Shown here: positions 23,673 through 36,362 of the stretch, one piece after another
Layout: each line of letters begins with the position of its first letter
Position numbering within the stretch: the first letter of the stretch is position 1
NCBI GenBank assembly: GCA_018881555.1
Contig: JACAXG010000265.1
Span: 2,809-66,808 of the forward strand
Source of the DNA: Amblyornis subalaris
Taxonomy: Eukaryota; Chordata; Aves; Passeriformes; Ptilonorhynchidae
Direction: 5' to 3'
Length of the DNA stretch: 64,000 bases
Position numbers and translations under genes: made by a program
The notes under the pieces: generated by a model
Told to the model about the DNA's origin: nothing
Databases searched by the model: none
Seen by the model: only the letters and a program-made list of their open reading frames with translations

Positions 23673-25654
23673 CATGGATTTTTTCCCGCCCAGGAGTCCC
23701 AGTTGGCTATTTAAGGGTTCAATACCACGTAATTCCAGAATGTTTCCTGGGAGGCACACGCTGGATTGGCAAGTGGTGTCAAAGACTGGTTAGCAACTTC
23801 TGTTTTGGGAATTCTGCTCAACACCAGCCTAAAAGGGCTGGGATCTTCCCATTTCCATCTCCTTACCTGGATCTGAATGTGCCATTTGTCAGTGACTGCC
23901 TGTCCCCAGCCAGTTTTTGGGGACTGCCTGAGGAACGAGTCCCAGCTTTGGGAGTGATAAGGAGGACACATTGTACAGGAATTANAAGGAATTGCGGGTG
24001 CCTTGGATATCTTCCCAAGGCAGAAAGGTGATTGTTCGATGTTGTTGCTCATTTNTAACTCCAGCAGCTGATGTGTGGGGCATGGCTGGTGCTATTGAGG
24101 TGTCTCATTAACAAACTACAATTAAAAGCTCGCCTGCTTTAACTCCTTTCCCAGCTGACATTCCCTGACCTCGAGGATCCCCCAGAGGGAATAAAAGCAG
24201 CTTTACAGTCTCTTGTTTGCTAATTGTCACCTCTGGTAACCGAGGCGTGCATGGGGACGCTGCTGCTTCTCCGTGTCCTTTTTCTCCTTACGTTTTATGA
24301 AGGGCTGTCGGAATTTTGGTGGCCCAAGGTGACAGCAGCCATTGGTTGGCTAGGGTAGAAGCTGATCAGCTCCTCAGGGAAAAAAAAAAAAAAAAATTAA
24401 AAATATCTATACTTGTCAGAATGGCAAAAGGAAAGATTTTTTCCCAAGTTTTTTGACAAGCTGGGTATCCTCTTGGTGTCCAATCCCACGGAGACCAAGC
24501 GGAGTCACGCACTCAGGAATCTGTACCCACCAGGATGAATTTTATCCACTGGATTTGTTCAAACCAAACCAGGCTTCCCTTGAACAACATCATTTCCCTG
24601 GATTCCCTCCCTCCTGCTTTCCCAGGATGGAGAAGCAGCATTTGCTGTGATCCTTTCCCTGCACTTCCTGCCTCTGTTCATTCCTGGAGTTCCTGCCGGT
24701 GGATTCCTGCTGGAAACAGGGAACATCCCGGATTNCTGACACGGCTCCATGCCCTGGGCTGGTTGAGCCAGGATCATTACCATGCCATGGACATGGATAA
24801 TGGCATCCCCATCCCAGGCACAAAGCCCTGTAGTTTGTAGCTCGTCTCAGGAAAGTGTTCTGCCCTCCTTGCCTGAACGATGTGAGGGGAGCAATTCCTT
24901 CCCTGCCGAGTCCTACACGGAGAGAAACCGGGAAAAAATAATTAGCTGCATGAAATATGAAGTGTCTCCCCTTTCCTGAGCATTACAAGCATTTCTGGGT
25001 GTTGCTCCTTTGTAAGATGCTTCTCCAAGAGCATTTAATGAAGGAAGGATGAAAGCCAACGAAGCAGTAGTTGAATGCTGCTTTTTTCCTGGTTTAAAAT
25101 AGACATTCATTTTCTTTTTACCTCCAGCTCATGTCCATACATCATTTCGCCTTGCTGCTCCAAACGTGCAGCTCTGGAAAGCGCNCTCGTTATTTTTGCC
25201 TCCCTATCACACCATTCCAAGATCCATTGTATCAAAGATGCTCCATGAAANAAGGCAAATTAAAACTGAATTGCAGAAAAGCTCCTAAGAGAATTCCGTG
25301 CACTTCAAAGAGTTTACAACTGAATGCAGGATGTGGTGGGAATGGACAATTAAGTGCAGGGAATTGGTATTAATGTGCTGCTTTNCGTTAACTGGTGGAT
25401 GTGTGATTATCTGTATTTCACCCGGGATGTTTAATTGCAAATAATATCGGGGGTTCATATGTGTTCAAATACGTGGAAAATCCACTTTCCTGCGAGGTGG
25501 AGTGGGGTGATCGTTTCCTGACACACACAGTGAGGCAATAACTCCCCAAACAAGCACTGCTTTTGTGTAACGTTATGTTCGCAGGTCTCTTAGGGAAGAA
25601 TTTAATAGTTGGGAGATGAAGTAAGGCTGCTGTGTGCAGGCACTGGGATGGCAC
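23673..25654. other. intergenic, no gene seen
   Basis: Unique sequence. A 17-base A run lies at 24380-24396. The stretch 24080-24300 resembles a conserved noncoding block by its mixed AT and GC content and repeated ATTA cores. Open frames of about 100 to 180 codons in the first 400 bases partly derive from the CR1 fragment. Confidence 0.45.
24380..24396 (+). repeat. poly(A) run
   Basis: Seventeen consecutive A followed by an AT-rich tail. No retroposed gene body could be recognised upstream. Confidence 0.9.
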
Positions 25655-25841
25655 TGAGGGGGGGGGTCGGGCTCTGCTCCCAGGGAACAAGTGGCAGGAC
25701 AAAAGGAAACGGCCTCAGGCTGTGCCAGGGGAGGTTTAGGTTGGATATTCNGGAAAGTTTCTTCATTAAAAGGGTGGTCAGGCATTGGAAGGCGCTGCCC
25801 AGGGAACTGGTGGAGTCACCATCCCCGGAAGTGCGCAAAAC
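25655..25841 (+). mobile_element. CR1 LINE fragment, 3' end lost
   Basis: Plus-strand CR1 with the ggctctgctcccagggaac, gtgccaggggaggtttaggt and ctggtggagtcaccatcc blocks. It breaks off after the gaagtgcgcaaaac block, so the terminal octamers are missing. Confidence 0.88.
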
Positions 25842-26459
25842 CAGAAATAATCTGGGCAAAGAACTGCTTGGACATCTATCAGCATAAAATTTTATTATTA
25901 TTGCTCTTATTAATAAGAATAACGATGTTTTAAAATAGGTGGATATTATCATTTCAGTCATTCTAACACGGNCTTTGTCTGAGTAGTGGAAATTAATACA
26001 GCTGGACTTTGCCCAAAAATAATAACCTGACAATTCCTGGATTTAGTGATTTTAATTTNTTTTTTTTTTTTTTTGGAACAAATCCTCGTTTTCAAACCCC
26101 GAACAGGAGGCAGTTCTGTGAGTTAGTCAGGCATAGCCTCCATCCCAGAGGGATCTGCAGCTCAGAGAGGCCAGGTGGGGAACACTGCTGCCTTTCCAGA
26201 GCTTCCCACGCAGCACAACACCAGCAATTATCCTCGGGATAGCTATGGCCTCTCTCTAGGGCTCCAATTAGNGACACTGGAGCCTGGAAAGAGGTGACAT
26301 TCCTTCCTGGAATGGACCTGTTGCCACACAATGGGAGCCTGTTGCCTTACAGACTTCCTTGGGTAATTGAGATCCTTATCCCTGCCTGAAGCCCTCACCC
26401 AAGCCTGCCTCGGTATGTTTGGGAAAGGGAAAATGGAATTGTAGCTTCTGCATTGGCCC
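25842..26459. other. intergenic, no gene seen
   Basis: Unique sequence with a T run at 26060-26074 next to an N. No gene or element was recognised. Confidence 0.5.
26060..26074 (-). repeat. poly(T) run
   Basis: Fifteen T in a row, preceded by an N and further Ts. Confidence 0.9.
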
Positions 26460-27300
26460 TTTGCCCCGAGATGAATGTCTCTGGTAGGAAACTGAGGGCA
26501 CCGAGCANGTGTTTGGAGACGGAACTCGGGAGGGAAGCGGGACACACCTTTGGGGAGGGGCCTCTGGGGGCGTCTCCGCGTTTTCCAGAGATCGGGAACA
26601 ACGCTGAGCTGTTCGGCAGAATTTCAGAATAAAACAGTGTCGTGGAACGGTTCGGGTTGGAAAGAAAAAGGAAAATCGGAAATAAATATAGGAAGCATCA
26701 AAAATAGCATCGGTCATTAAGTCAGTAAGCTGTTTGATTGAGCTAATTAGTTTAATGATTTTTTTTTCAAGTGCTGTAACGTGACACAGAGCCTGGGGAG
26801 AGGCGTGTCCTTGCTTTCACGATGGCAGCAAATGATCGTCCCCCGGGAGAAAGGGAGAAGATCCCCCAGCCCCGAGGAGCTGTGCTGTCGTGGGCAGTGA
26901 AAGACATCTCCCGATGGAAGGGAGGGAACGCAAAGCGCCCCCGGTCCTGTCCAGTCTGGCAAATCCCAGCCGGGAAAGGGCAGGAGACCACCAAGGGATT
27001 TTGCACATCAGGGTGCGTTCCTTCCACATCGGCCGCACGCGGAGTCGGGCGACAAATCCGTGGGAAAAGGGAATGACGTGCGACAAACCGGTAGAGGATG
27101 CACCAGGAGCGGATTGTTCCGGTTTAACGCCACACATCAGCAATGCACAAGTTTCCAGGGAACAAACCCCTTCTCCGCAGGGGCACCTTTGAAGGCGTTG
27201 GAGGGAGTCAAATTCCGGCTCCTCCCGTGCTCCAGGTGGGAATCGGCTCCCTGCGAGCTGATTTCCCCGCAGCTCCCTCCTGGCTCTCCCTCGGGTGCAG
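26460..27300. promoter_or_regulatory. CpG-island-like segment
   Basis: From 26761 to 27300 I counted about 34 CpG dinucleotides in 540 bases at roughly 55-57% GC, near the number expected without CpG depletion. The preceding 300 bases add about 15 more. The densest patch is near 27028-27090. Such segments often mark promoters in vertebrates. No TATA box or spliced gene is identified. An 84-codon open frame with a good initiation context starts at 26822. Confidence 0.5.
26640..26672 (-). mobile_element. doubtful CR1 3' scrap
   Basis: The phrase tcgtggaacggttcgggttgg resembles the minus-strand CR1 3' end, but the match covers only about 30 bases and may be chance. Confidence 0.25.
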
Positions 27301-29879
27301 ATTTCCTCCCCTCCCCTGTGCCCTCACTCCGTCCCCACCTTGCCCAGCAGAGCAGGGGGGTCGGGACAGTGCAATTCCTGTCCATCCAGGCTCAAATCCT
27401 GATCCAGGTGGATCAGGCTCACCTCTGCCTCTCCACGGCTCAGGAATAATTTGAATTCTAGTCTGATGTTAAGCACGTGCATCCCGAAAAGCTTTGCAGA
27501 AGCCTTTGAAATGCTACGAGGTGGAGTGAAAATTGGGATATATTCTGGATTCTTTCTTTTCCTTTATGTTTCCTCTTGACGTCTACCTACTTAATTTTTC
27601 TTGCCTTAAAAAATAGAAAAAAAACAGAAAAAAANCCCCTCTGAATGTGCCACAGTTTCTCCTGTATCTTTGTTATGCTTTGTATGGTGCCACAGTAGGA
27701 AGAAGGGTTCTTTCTCTCACATTAGCAGCAGTTTCTCCCAGTTGCAAGTGGAATTTAAAAGATTCATGTTCCTTTTCTGAGTTATTTTCGTGATGACAGT
27801 GCTGAGAAGGCTGTTGGGGGTTTTTTGTTAACGCTGCTTCCCACTCCAAATATTCAACACATTCCGACTTTCATCACAGGGTTTTATTTTGTGTTTACTG
27901 CGAGGTACACNTCACTGCGGGAAATAGAAATGTGAATTGTAAGGCTAAATTGTGAATTATAACTCATTGTTATGGAAGCAGAGGTGTCCTGCCTCTCTGT
28001 GGAAATGGGGAAGGAGGCAGTAAAGAAAAGGGGGAAAATAAAATTAAGCATTTTGATTTTTTTCACCATTTTTTTGTCACTGCTGTATAAGCTGTTGGCA
28101 TTTCTTGTGGATTTAATGCTTGTGCCTTGCCTTTGAGTGCCAAGGAAACTTTCTTTTGGCTTGCTTGCCCTCCTTAAACATTTCCAGATTGGGAGAAGTT
28201 GCCTTTATGACAATACTTTGCTTTATGGCAATAAGATCATTACACTTTGATGTTGCTGCAGTAAAATTAGAGGATGTGATGGAGTTAAGTGCAGAAAATG
28301 TTACCAAAGCTGCATAAAAAGGTCATAAAAAACTGTCTTAGTAGACAGTTTACTGGGAACTTGAGGAGTGGGAGAAGCGATGGAAAATATGTTTTCCTTT
28401 TGGCTTATATGATCTAATTTCTCAAAACTTGATTGTATTTCTAACAGCACAACCTTTTACAGCATGAATTTTCCCGAGTCTCCCTCAAAACAAGCTAAAA
28501 CCTGGAAAATCCACGGTTTCCCCTCAGTCCAGGTGAACAGCAATAAGCTGGAATGTGACCTGTGAAGTTCTGAGTGTTCAGTGCATGGATCCCACTCTTT
28601 GAGAGTGACAAGTGGATGGATTTCATCCACCCTTCCTCAACTGCATTTATGGCATTGCCAATTAAAAATAGAAAGGGGAATTCATTTGAAAAGTTCTTTG
28701 TAAGTGGCATCTGGAAACCAGACTCCCTATAAAAAAAGATCTAATTTCAAGATAAATTCCATCTCAGTGATTGAAATTTGTCATATTTTTCTGGAGAGTA
28801 GATCAGTTCAACTAGCTCTAATTCCAGCTCTAAACCTTCTGGGGGTGGACCTGCCGCATCCTTTGGAATTTCGTCCCTCGAGCTGCCACATTATGAGGAT
28901 AAACTCTTGCACAACTCCTTGTTTTCCCATCTGAAAGATGGATTTGTAACCTCAGTATCATTCAACAGAACACGAAGAAAAACACTGAGTTTATATTTGG
29001 AATTTTGGGTTCTGCCTCCGCGTTTATGGATCCCTCGTACATTTCTCCTTTGTGTGTCCCATGGAATTCCATGAGATAACTCTGGGAACATTTCTGTTTA
29101 ACTTCCAGCTGGGAGCAGGCACTCCCAGCTCCAGAATGAAAGTGATCCCCATTAAAGACCTTTCCCAGTCCCGACAGTCAATCATTCCTGAGAGTGGCTC
29201 AACATTCCCTGCATTTACTTTCCTATGGATGAACATCTGCCCATAAAATAGGCATTGCTGTCGAGCTCAGCTGAGATGCTTTAACATGGAGCTGGAGGTG
29301 ATTGGGAGCTCTGCATGCCAATAGAAATTTCCAGGAAAAAGAGATTTTCACATGTCTTTAGCCCAAATCGGGATCTTTTCCAATCCACTGGTGCTGATTC
29401 AGCAGTGATGGAAAGACGGGGCTGTGGCATCAGACCTCTGGAAGTGCTCACNAATTTTCTTCCNGTTGCACCTGAACAAACACTTTGANATGTGAGAAAT
29501 GAAATTTATTCTTNCTATTGCAAAAATAAAGTTTAGTTTGTTTTGAGGGAGTTCCTAGAGCATTTTGTGGGAAGTTGCTTTGCGGAGGAAAACTGGTTAT
29601 GAACATTTTCTTTTATATTTTATCTTTTCATTCCCTGAAATTTTGGTTAAAAACNTGGAATAGAAATGCTTCCTCTCCCAGAAAAGATAAATCAGAGAAA
29701 AATTTTGGGTGATTTCTGCAATGAGATTCTCGAATTTTTTAAAATTTTGCTGCTCTTGCTGTAATTGTTTTGTTTTGGGGTGATGTGGATTGGAATGGCT
29801 GAATCCATCCCTGCTGTTTCCCTCTCCTTGTCTCACGCNCACCTGGCTTCCCAAGGAGTCCCCTCACGGTACAGTGGGA
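27301..29879. other. intergenic, no gene seen
   Basis: 2.6 kb of unique sequence falling from GC-rich to AT-rich. No CR1 and no recognisable gene. Open frames of 60 to 96 codons lack features. Confidence 0.5.
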
Positions 29880-30141
29880 CCAGGGTGGGGTTGGGCTCTT
29901 CTCCCAGGTAACNAGGGACAGGACGAGAGCAAACGGCCTCAAGTGGAGAGGTTTATATTGGATATTGGGGAAATTTTTTTCATGGAAAACCCTGGCACAG
30001 GCTGCCCAGGGCAGTGGTGGAGTCACCACCCCTNGAAGTGTTCAAAAAACATGTGGATGTGGCACTTGGGGACAGGGTTTAGTGGTGAACCCACCTGATG
30101 ATACTAAAGGTCTTTTCCAACCTTAATAATTCTACGATCCC
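29880..30141 (+). mobile_element. CR1 LINE, 3' end intact
   Basis: Plus-strand CR1 from ttgggctcttctcccagg through cagtggtggagtcaccacc and gtggatgtggcacttgggga to ggtcttttccaaccttaata and a degenerate octamer tail. A small deletion removes part of the gtgccaggggagg block. Confidence 0.92.
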
Positions 30142-30665
30142 ATACTCATTTCTCTGGGAATAAGGACATCACCATCCTGTCTTTTAACAGGAATCACCTG
30201 AGGGCCAGAGGCAGACTGGGATTGACCCTCCAAGCCCACTGCCCCTTTGCTGGGCNGGTTCCTCTTCCCAAAAACACCTCTGCTGGATGCAGAACAGTGC
30301 CAGTCCCTTACAGATATTGCACCAACAGACATTTCAAGAGAAGGAAGGAAACCAATAAACCCTGGCCAGAGATGAACCTCCCTCCTGGGACTGCCACTCN
30401 GAGCCCCTCAGCCTGGGGTCTCTTCACCCCACTGTTCTCAAAAAAATCCACGTGAAACGAGGTGTCAGGGTGAGGTGTTCTACTGGAGAGGTGGCTGTGA
30501 AAATGGGTTCGAGACACAATTCCANCCCACCAAGGATGTTTTTAGTGCCGTGTGCTGCACGGCATCATCTTGGAACCCCCACATCTTTAAAGGGCTTGTC
30601 AAAGGTGTCGTCTTGAAATATTTTCGGCCTCTTCTATTAATAGAGGAGCTGTCTGTGTTCTGCTG
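30142..30665. other. intergenic, no gene seen
   Basis: Short unique stretch between two CR1 copies with no recognisable content. Confidence 0.5.
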
Positions 30666-30932
30666 GGAGGAATTCCTTCCCAATATCCCATCTATCCCTG
30701 CCCTCTGGCAGTGGGAAGCCATTCCCCCTTGTTCTGTCACTCCATCCCTTGTCCAAAGTCTCTCTCCATGTTTCCTGTCAGCTCCTTCAGGCACTGGGAG
30801 GCCACAATGAGGTCACCCCAAAGCTTCTCCTCTCCAGGTGAGCAATCCCAACTCTCCCAGCCTTTCCTCCCAGCAGAGCTGCTCCATCCCTCTGCTCATC
30901 CTGGTGCCTCCTCTGGACTCTCCCCATCAGGT
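30666..30932 (-). mobile_element. CR1 LINE, 3' truncated
   Basis: Minus-strand CR1 lacking the 3' end. It starts at gaggaattccttcccaatatc and runs through ctctggcagtgggaagcc and ccacaatgaggtcacccc to catcctggtgcctcctctgga. It thus retains the 5' part present in the longest copies but has lost the terminal third. Confidence 0.92.
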
Positions 30933-31727
30933 ATTTGTGGTACCTGAACTATTTTGGAGAACATCACGACCAATATTTTAATTAAACCACATCATTTTCA
31001 TTCTCTGTCTTTTTCTGGAGGTGTCTTGAATGTGCCAGAGGGCAACGAAGAGTGAAAATGAGTGAAAAACTCCAATATCAAAGTGTGCTTGGACAATACC
31101 ATGGTCAAGACAGGAAAGGTTTTGGTGAGAAGGCTGGACAGAAGAACCGTGNTTTGATTTGAAGTGCATTTCCTCCTAGACTAGAGGATAAGTAATTTTA
31201 TATAAATAACACTGTTAAATAATTTGTNTTTTGTTATTTCTCCATTGATAAAATAGAGATACTGATCATTATGCTTTATAAAATCCTCTGCCATCTACTA
31301 CTGCTGTATAAATACACTTGTCTGTGTGGAGAGATGCACATCTTTAATGACTGCAAATGAGCACCTCCTCAGTAGACTGACATTTTATGCATAATATGTT
31401 TTCAATTTACTTCCTTAAACGACTTAACTGTGATGATGATCTGATGTGAAAGAGTCTAATGAATTGATGAGGGCCGGCGCGGCACCAAACCTATCAAAAA
31501 TAATTACCAAACCCTTCTGTGCGCGCTGAGCAACTCCAAAATCACGTGACGTTTCAGGAACACTGCCGCGTCAGCTCGGGAATTCCCGCTCCGGGAACAG
31601 ATTTCAAACGGGACGATGAATACATTGGGGTTTTAAATTTCTGCCGTGATGAAATGAATCCTCACAGTTAGTTTCAGAAATCTACCTCTGGACATTGCAT
31701 TAATTTGACAGAAGATGTAAAACAACC

Positions 31728-31749
31728 TTTGTTTTGTTTTGTTTTGTTT
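31728..31749. repeat. (GTTTT)n microsatellite
   Basis: About four copies of a gtttt unit, just upstream of the exon-shaped segment, where they add to a pyrimidine-rich stretch. Confidence 0.9.
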
Positions 31750-33059
31750 CTCCTCAGCATGTGTTTCGGAATCTGCTTTGTTCTTATTTCAGCCCCTGCA
31801 AGCCCCGTTCCAGCAGGTGCAGATGCCCTGCTTCATCCAGGTGTTGTTCCCATCCCTGTGGGCAGATGTCAGAGCTCCCACAAGTGACGTGTCACTGCAC
31901 ACCTCTGGTAAGGGACTTTGTGCTTTGTTCTGCTATCGCTGCATGGCACTTCCAATGCAGCTGTGCTGTGAATGTTGACATTGGATATAACAGCTGCAGC
32001 ACACGAATGCTGGGCTGATCTCCCAGTCTAGGAAAAACCCCAACCTTCCCAACCTCCTGTTTGGTTTGTCTGAGGCTTTGATCCCCACCAAACTCTTTTA
32101 TCAGAACGCTGGATACACTTTTGATATCACAGTGAGGACTTCTCGCTGCTGTTTATTTGCCTTTGAGGCTGCCCTAGAGAATTGTGTTCAAATTTGATCT
32201 AAAATTAATCCATTTGGCTCACCGCCCAAAATTCCCCCACATTTTGGTGTGCTCTCTGCTGCTGAGCTGTGGCAGTGACAGTTCTGCTGCCCTGTCACCA
32301 GTTTTGCATGGTCTGTTCTAGAAAAAATGTTCCTTAAACAATTGAACCTTCACTATCTTAAATCTTTGGGGTGTACATTTCTCCTGTCCTATATCCCTTG
32401 AGGTCATGAATTCCAGCGGGATATGACCACTGGAGCTCAAACCTCCACCAATCCTGACCTGTCCTAGTGAGCAGTAGGTGTCCATCCCTTGGATAAGGTT
32501 CTTATCCCAGTGCCCTCCAAGGATCTCCTACACTGCCTTCAGCGTGCTGGGCCCCTTTCCCAGGATCCAGTGCTCTCGAGTCCTCCAGCAGGATCAAGGA
32601 ACTCCAGAAATTTCCTCCAGATGTAGGAAAACCCCCCAGGCTGCATCGCAGGAGTCATGGAAACAATTTCCTCATCCTGAAGAATTGTATGGAACCCTCT
32701 GCACAGTTAAATGTGTTTTTCAGGCTGGTGTTGTGAGGGCTTTCAAACCAGGGGGGTTTGATACCTTAGAAGAGCCTCAGGGTGAAAGAGCTTTCACTTC
32801 ACAGGGGATTTGGAGAATAGAAACAACCAAGCAAATGCNTGACAATGTTATTGTTATTATTATGATTTACCCAGCTCCTTTCTAGGAGCTGTCCACTGAA
32901 GATCCTCACCTGTCAGATAACACTGGAGACACAAAATGGACATTGGCAGCTAAGTAATAAGTGAGGGGAATAAACAAATAGATAACCCAATGATCATGAT
33001 GTGGGCGACTCCTTGCAGAGGCTTCCTGCTGCAGAGACCTCAGCTGATTGTTCCTTTCT

Positions 33060-33350
33060 GCTGGTTCCACTCCTGTGGCCGTCACAGGGCTCCGTGTGGG
33101 AAGCGGCTCCTGGCCGTGCTCCTCGTCCCCGCATCTGCTGGGGAGAGCTCGGAACGAATGGCTGCATTTGGAAAACGGGGTGGAAATACGGAGGGGAGCG
33201 CTGCAGGGGCCCTGGAGAGAGGAGGCTGTTCCCGTGGTTCCGTGTGATTTCCTTGGCTCTCACTTGTGCTCGTTCCCCGCCGATCTTTNGAACTCCTCAT
33301 GTACTCGCATTCGGATCTGGGTTTAGCTCGCTGGCTTTTGTACGCCTCTT
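33060..33350. promoter_or_regulatory. small CpG-rich segment
   Basis: I counted about 20 CpG dinucleotides in roughly 290 bases at about 57% GC, close to an undepleted level. Neighbouring DNA is CpG-poor. No core promoter motif or transcription unit is identifiable. Confidence 0.4.
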
Positions 33351-34409
33351 ATTTCTGCTGTGACCTGTGGCTGAGGGTTCCATCGACATCTGGCAAATGA
33401 GATTTGTGCAATGGTCTGTCTGGTGCCTTTTTTTTTTTTCCCTTCAAAGTTATTTTTTCCGTTCTCTCCCATATCTCAACCACGTTCTTTGGATATATTT
33501 TTATACATGTGTGTGTGTATTCAGGTGCAAGTTTACTTTTTGCTTTGCTTTGCAGAACTCTGTTTCTTTACAATGAATGTCCTTAGCCAGCCACTCTCCC
33601 ATATTTTGAATTTCTCTTGTATCCACCAAGTTTTTCCAGAGCCCAGTGACATCTCCCCCACCCCTTTGAACCTCAATTGATTGCTGCCCCTATCAGAGGC
33701 TGTTACACACTGAATATTTGCCTCTCTGAATATTGGTTGATAGGAGGGAACTTTATTTTGCATGGGACTTTTTGGCTCATTTCCTTTGCTGGAGGTCAAT
33801 TTTTGACCTCTCTTGGATCCAAACCTTTTTGGCTGAAGGTTGCTGGGGGCTCTGCTTCCATTCCTGTGTCAAAGGTGTTGTGTCAAAATACCCTCTGATC
33901 TTGTTTCCAGGCTTTGGCTGTTGTCATGGCTGGAAGTGCCTGTGAATCATATCTAATTTCCCATATTACATTGCTACATCATTTAAGGGCTGGTTTGCAG
34001 AAGTTTGGAGTGGATTTTTCCCCATAATGGTCCATGATTCCCTACGTGCTGACTCCAGAGGAGAAGCAACAACCAAGAAACATCAAAGTCAATTGTTGTC
34101 AGGCTGTGAGAGGAAATAAGAATCAGATTTACATTAAGTGAAGCCTGGACAGGTTAACTTCCATTTTTTATATTAAATTGCTGTTTTAAGGGTGCCCACT
34201 CTGGCCCCTCATTTGGGCAGATACCTCCCTGTAGGGCTCAGCTCTTTAGATGAGGTGCAACACAGAGGGCCAAAGGATAATTAGGAATGCACTCATCTCG
34301 TGGAATAACATCCTCCAATTATTTATAAGAAAAAGCAAAATTCAGCAGATGCTCCTGAGAGGTCAGTATGGAAATGGAAGGAGCTCTGTCAACAGCATAT
34401 TTCCTAAAA

Positions 34410-34440
34410 AAGTTAATTATTAATTATTAATAATTACCAT
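34410..34440. repeat. TAAT-rich low-complexity run
   Basis: Overlapping TTAATTATTAATTATTAATAATTA units give several tandem homeodomain-type cores. Confidence 0.6.
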
Positions 34441-36203
34441 CAGAAGGTTTAATAATGCCCTCTTGAATTAATCAATAGTCACCTTGATCATCATTAACTT
34501 TTTTTTTTTTAAAATATTGTTTTTCTGGCTGTTGCCAGTCAGATTTCTTAGGGGAACACCTGCAGATTTTGGAGAAGTGCAGTTCTCAGAGGCCAAATAA
34601 TGCTAATTTAGACCTCCCAGGCTTCAAGGGGAGGATAGATAGGTTTTTACTCGTTTAGCTAATATCCAGGGCTGCAGAGGAGGGTGGAGAGGGAAGAACT
34701 GCTCCCACATTTCTGGCAGGGCGCGTGAGGAACAGCCAGAGAGAACAAGAACTGCTGGGCTTGCTGGGGGAAGCTGGGATGATGAAAAGCTTTCCAGAGG
34801 ATAACAGCAGGGCGTGGTGAGGTGTGTAGGACAGAGGAGCAAAGCACAGACACACACACCTGCTGGTTGTCTTCTTTGCTTTATTTAGGACTTTGGGACG
34901 TGCCAAAGCCTTCAGAAAATACAATCTAACAGTGCAGAGCGAGGGCAGGGCAGACCCCAGGCCTTGCAGGGCACGTTCCCAGCACAAACCCACCCGACTC
35001 GTGCAGGATTGATGGGGCCTGGAGTCAGAGCCTGCAACAAATCCTGGCCTTGGTTTAAATATTGAGCCATTCCCTGCACTTCTGCACCTCTTTCGTGTAT
35101 TTGTGCTTGTTCCAGGTGGAAAAGGCTTCGTTCCTCCCGGTGGGCACAGGGATGCAGCTGGATATGATGTGTGTGGCCTTGGGCACGTGTGTTTTAATTA
35201 ATTTTATTTCATGTGTGGGGCCCATTCCTCTCCTGATAAAAATGAACTGATCCAGTGGAAGCCACAGGACCAGCTCCGTGACTGCAGTGATTCCATGGAT
35301 GTGAAAGGAGCTGCTGTGCTGTGGAATTGGGTTATGATAAACATGTATTTTTTGCCTATAGCTGCAGATACATTTGGGCACATTTTTATTGATATCCATA
35401 TTTCTACATACATATATATATGCATGTACCTATGCATTGCTTAAATACATTTTCCCTGAAATGTTATGTATCATTTCTTTCCAAACTCTGTGGCTGCAAG
35501 TAATGAGAAAAGAGATTCTGAAGCCATTTATCAGCCTTACTTCTGTAGGAACCGAGTTGCTCGAGCCCAGATAATGACTTTTGTTTTTCTAAAATTAGAA
35601 GCTGATTCTGCCATCCAAGGATTTTAACAATAACTACTTCTGTCTGGGGTGGGTTTAAATGCGTTCANGGAATGTTCTCCTGTTCGCTGAATAACTTAGG
35701 GAAAATTTTAGCCTTTTTTTTTTTTTTCTTAAAAAACCCTCCTTTTCTAATTCAGGAGAAACTACACAGGAGCAGTGAGGGTGATAACACATCTGGTCGT
35801 GGGCAGTGTGACAACAGCTGGATCAGCACAGTGTCACTTTCCCAGCCCTGACAGCAGGAATCAGGAAAATGGTAGAAAATCTAATTGTGAACTTCAGTCT
35901 NTTATAAAGATTAGGTTAATACAGGTCTTTTGCCCTCAGTGAATTATTAACTTTGAAATACTCCACAGGGAGCTGTTTTAGGGCAACCCAGCAGGACGTG
36001 ACTGGAATTTCCTGGGCACTGGACAAAGCTGTGTGCAAACAGAGGTGGCCCCTGTGTGATTTTGGTTGTAAATGTGCCTTAATGTTCAATTTCCAAGCTT
36101 TCCTGACTGGCCNCGAGCAGCTGTTGGCATCCAAAGGGTGATGTGCTTGGATGTACCCACTGATCCTTCCTGGGAGACAGAGGCAGGGAAAATTCCANCA
36201 CTG

Positions 36204-36362
36204 AGGCAATGGTCAAGCACTGGAAGGGGTGGAGTCACCAACCCTGGAAGAGTTCAAAAAACCAGTGGATGTGGCACTTTGAGGTACAGTTTAGGCTTGG
36301 TCAAAGGTTGGACTTGATGATCCCAGATGTCTTTTTCCAATTAATCATTCTGTGATTCTCTG
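36204..36362 (+). mobile_element. CR1 LINE 3' fragment
   Basis: Plus-strand CR1: caagcactggaaggggtgga, a ccagtggatgtggcacttt block and aaaggttggacttgatgatc, ending attctgtgattctctga. A short deletion removes part of the ctgcccagggaggtgg block. Confidence 0.9.

Larger units (their letters stand above)
30933..36203. other. 5.3-kb interval without recognised CR1
   Basis: Unique sequence containing several conserved-looking AT-rich blocks (31390-31700, 34400-34500), an exon-shaped segment at 31793-31907 and a CpG-rich patch at 33060-33350. A 7-bp-stem hairpin lies at 32743-32761. No gene could be named. Confidence 0.5.

Noticed and set aside
32743..32761. 7-bp-stem hairpin tcaaacc/ggtttga
   Set aside because: Too short to be notable in 64 kb; many such stems are expected by chance.
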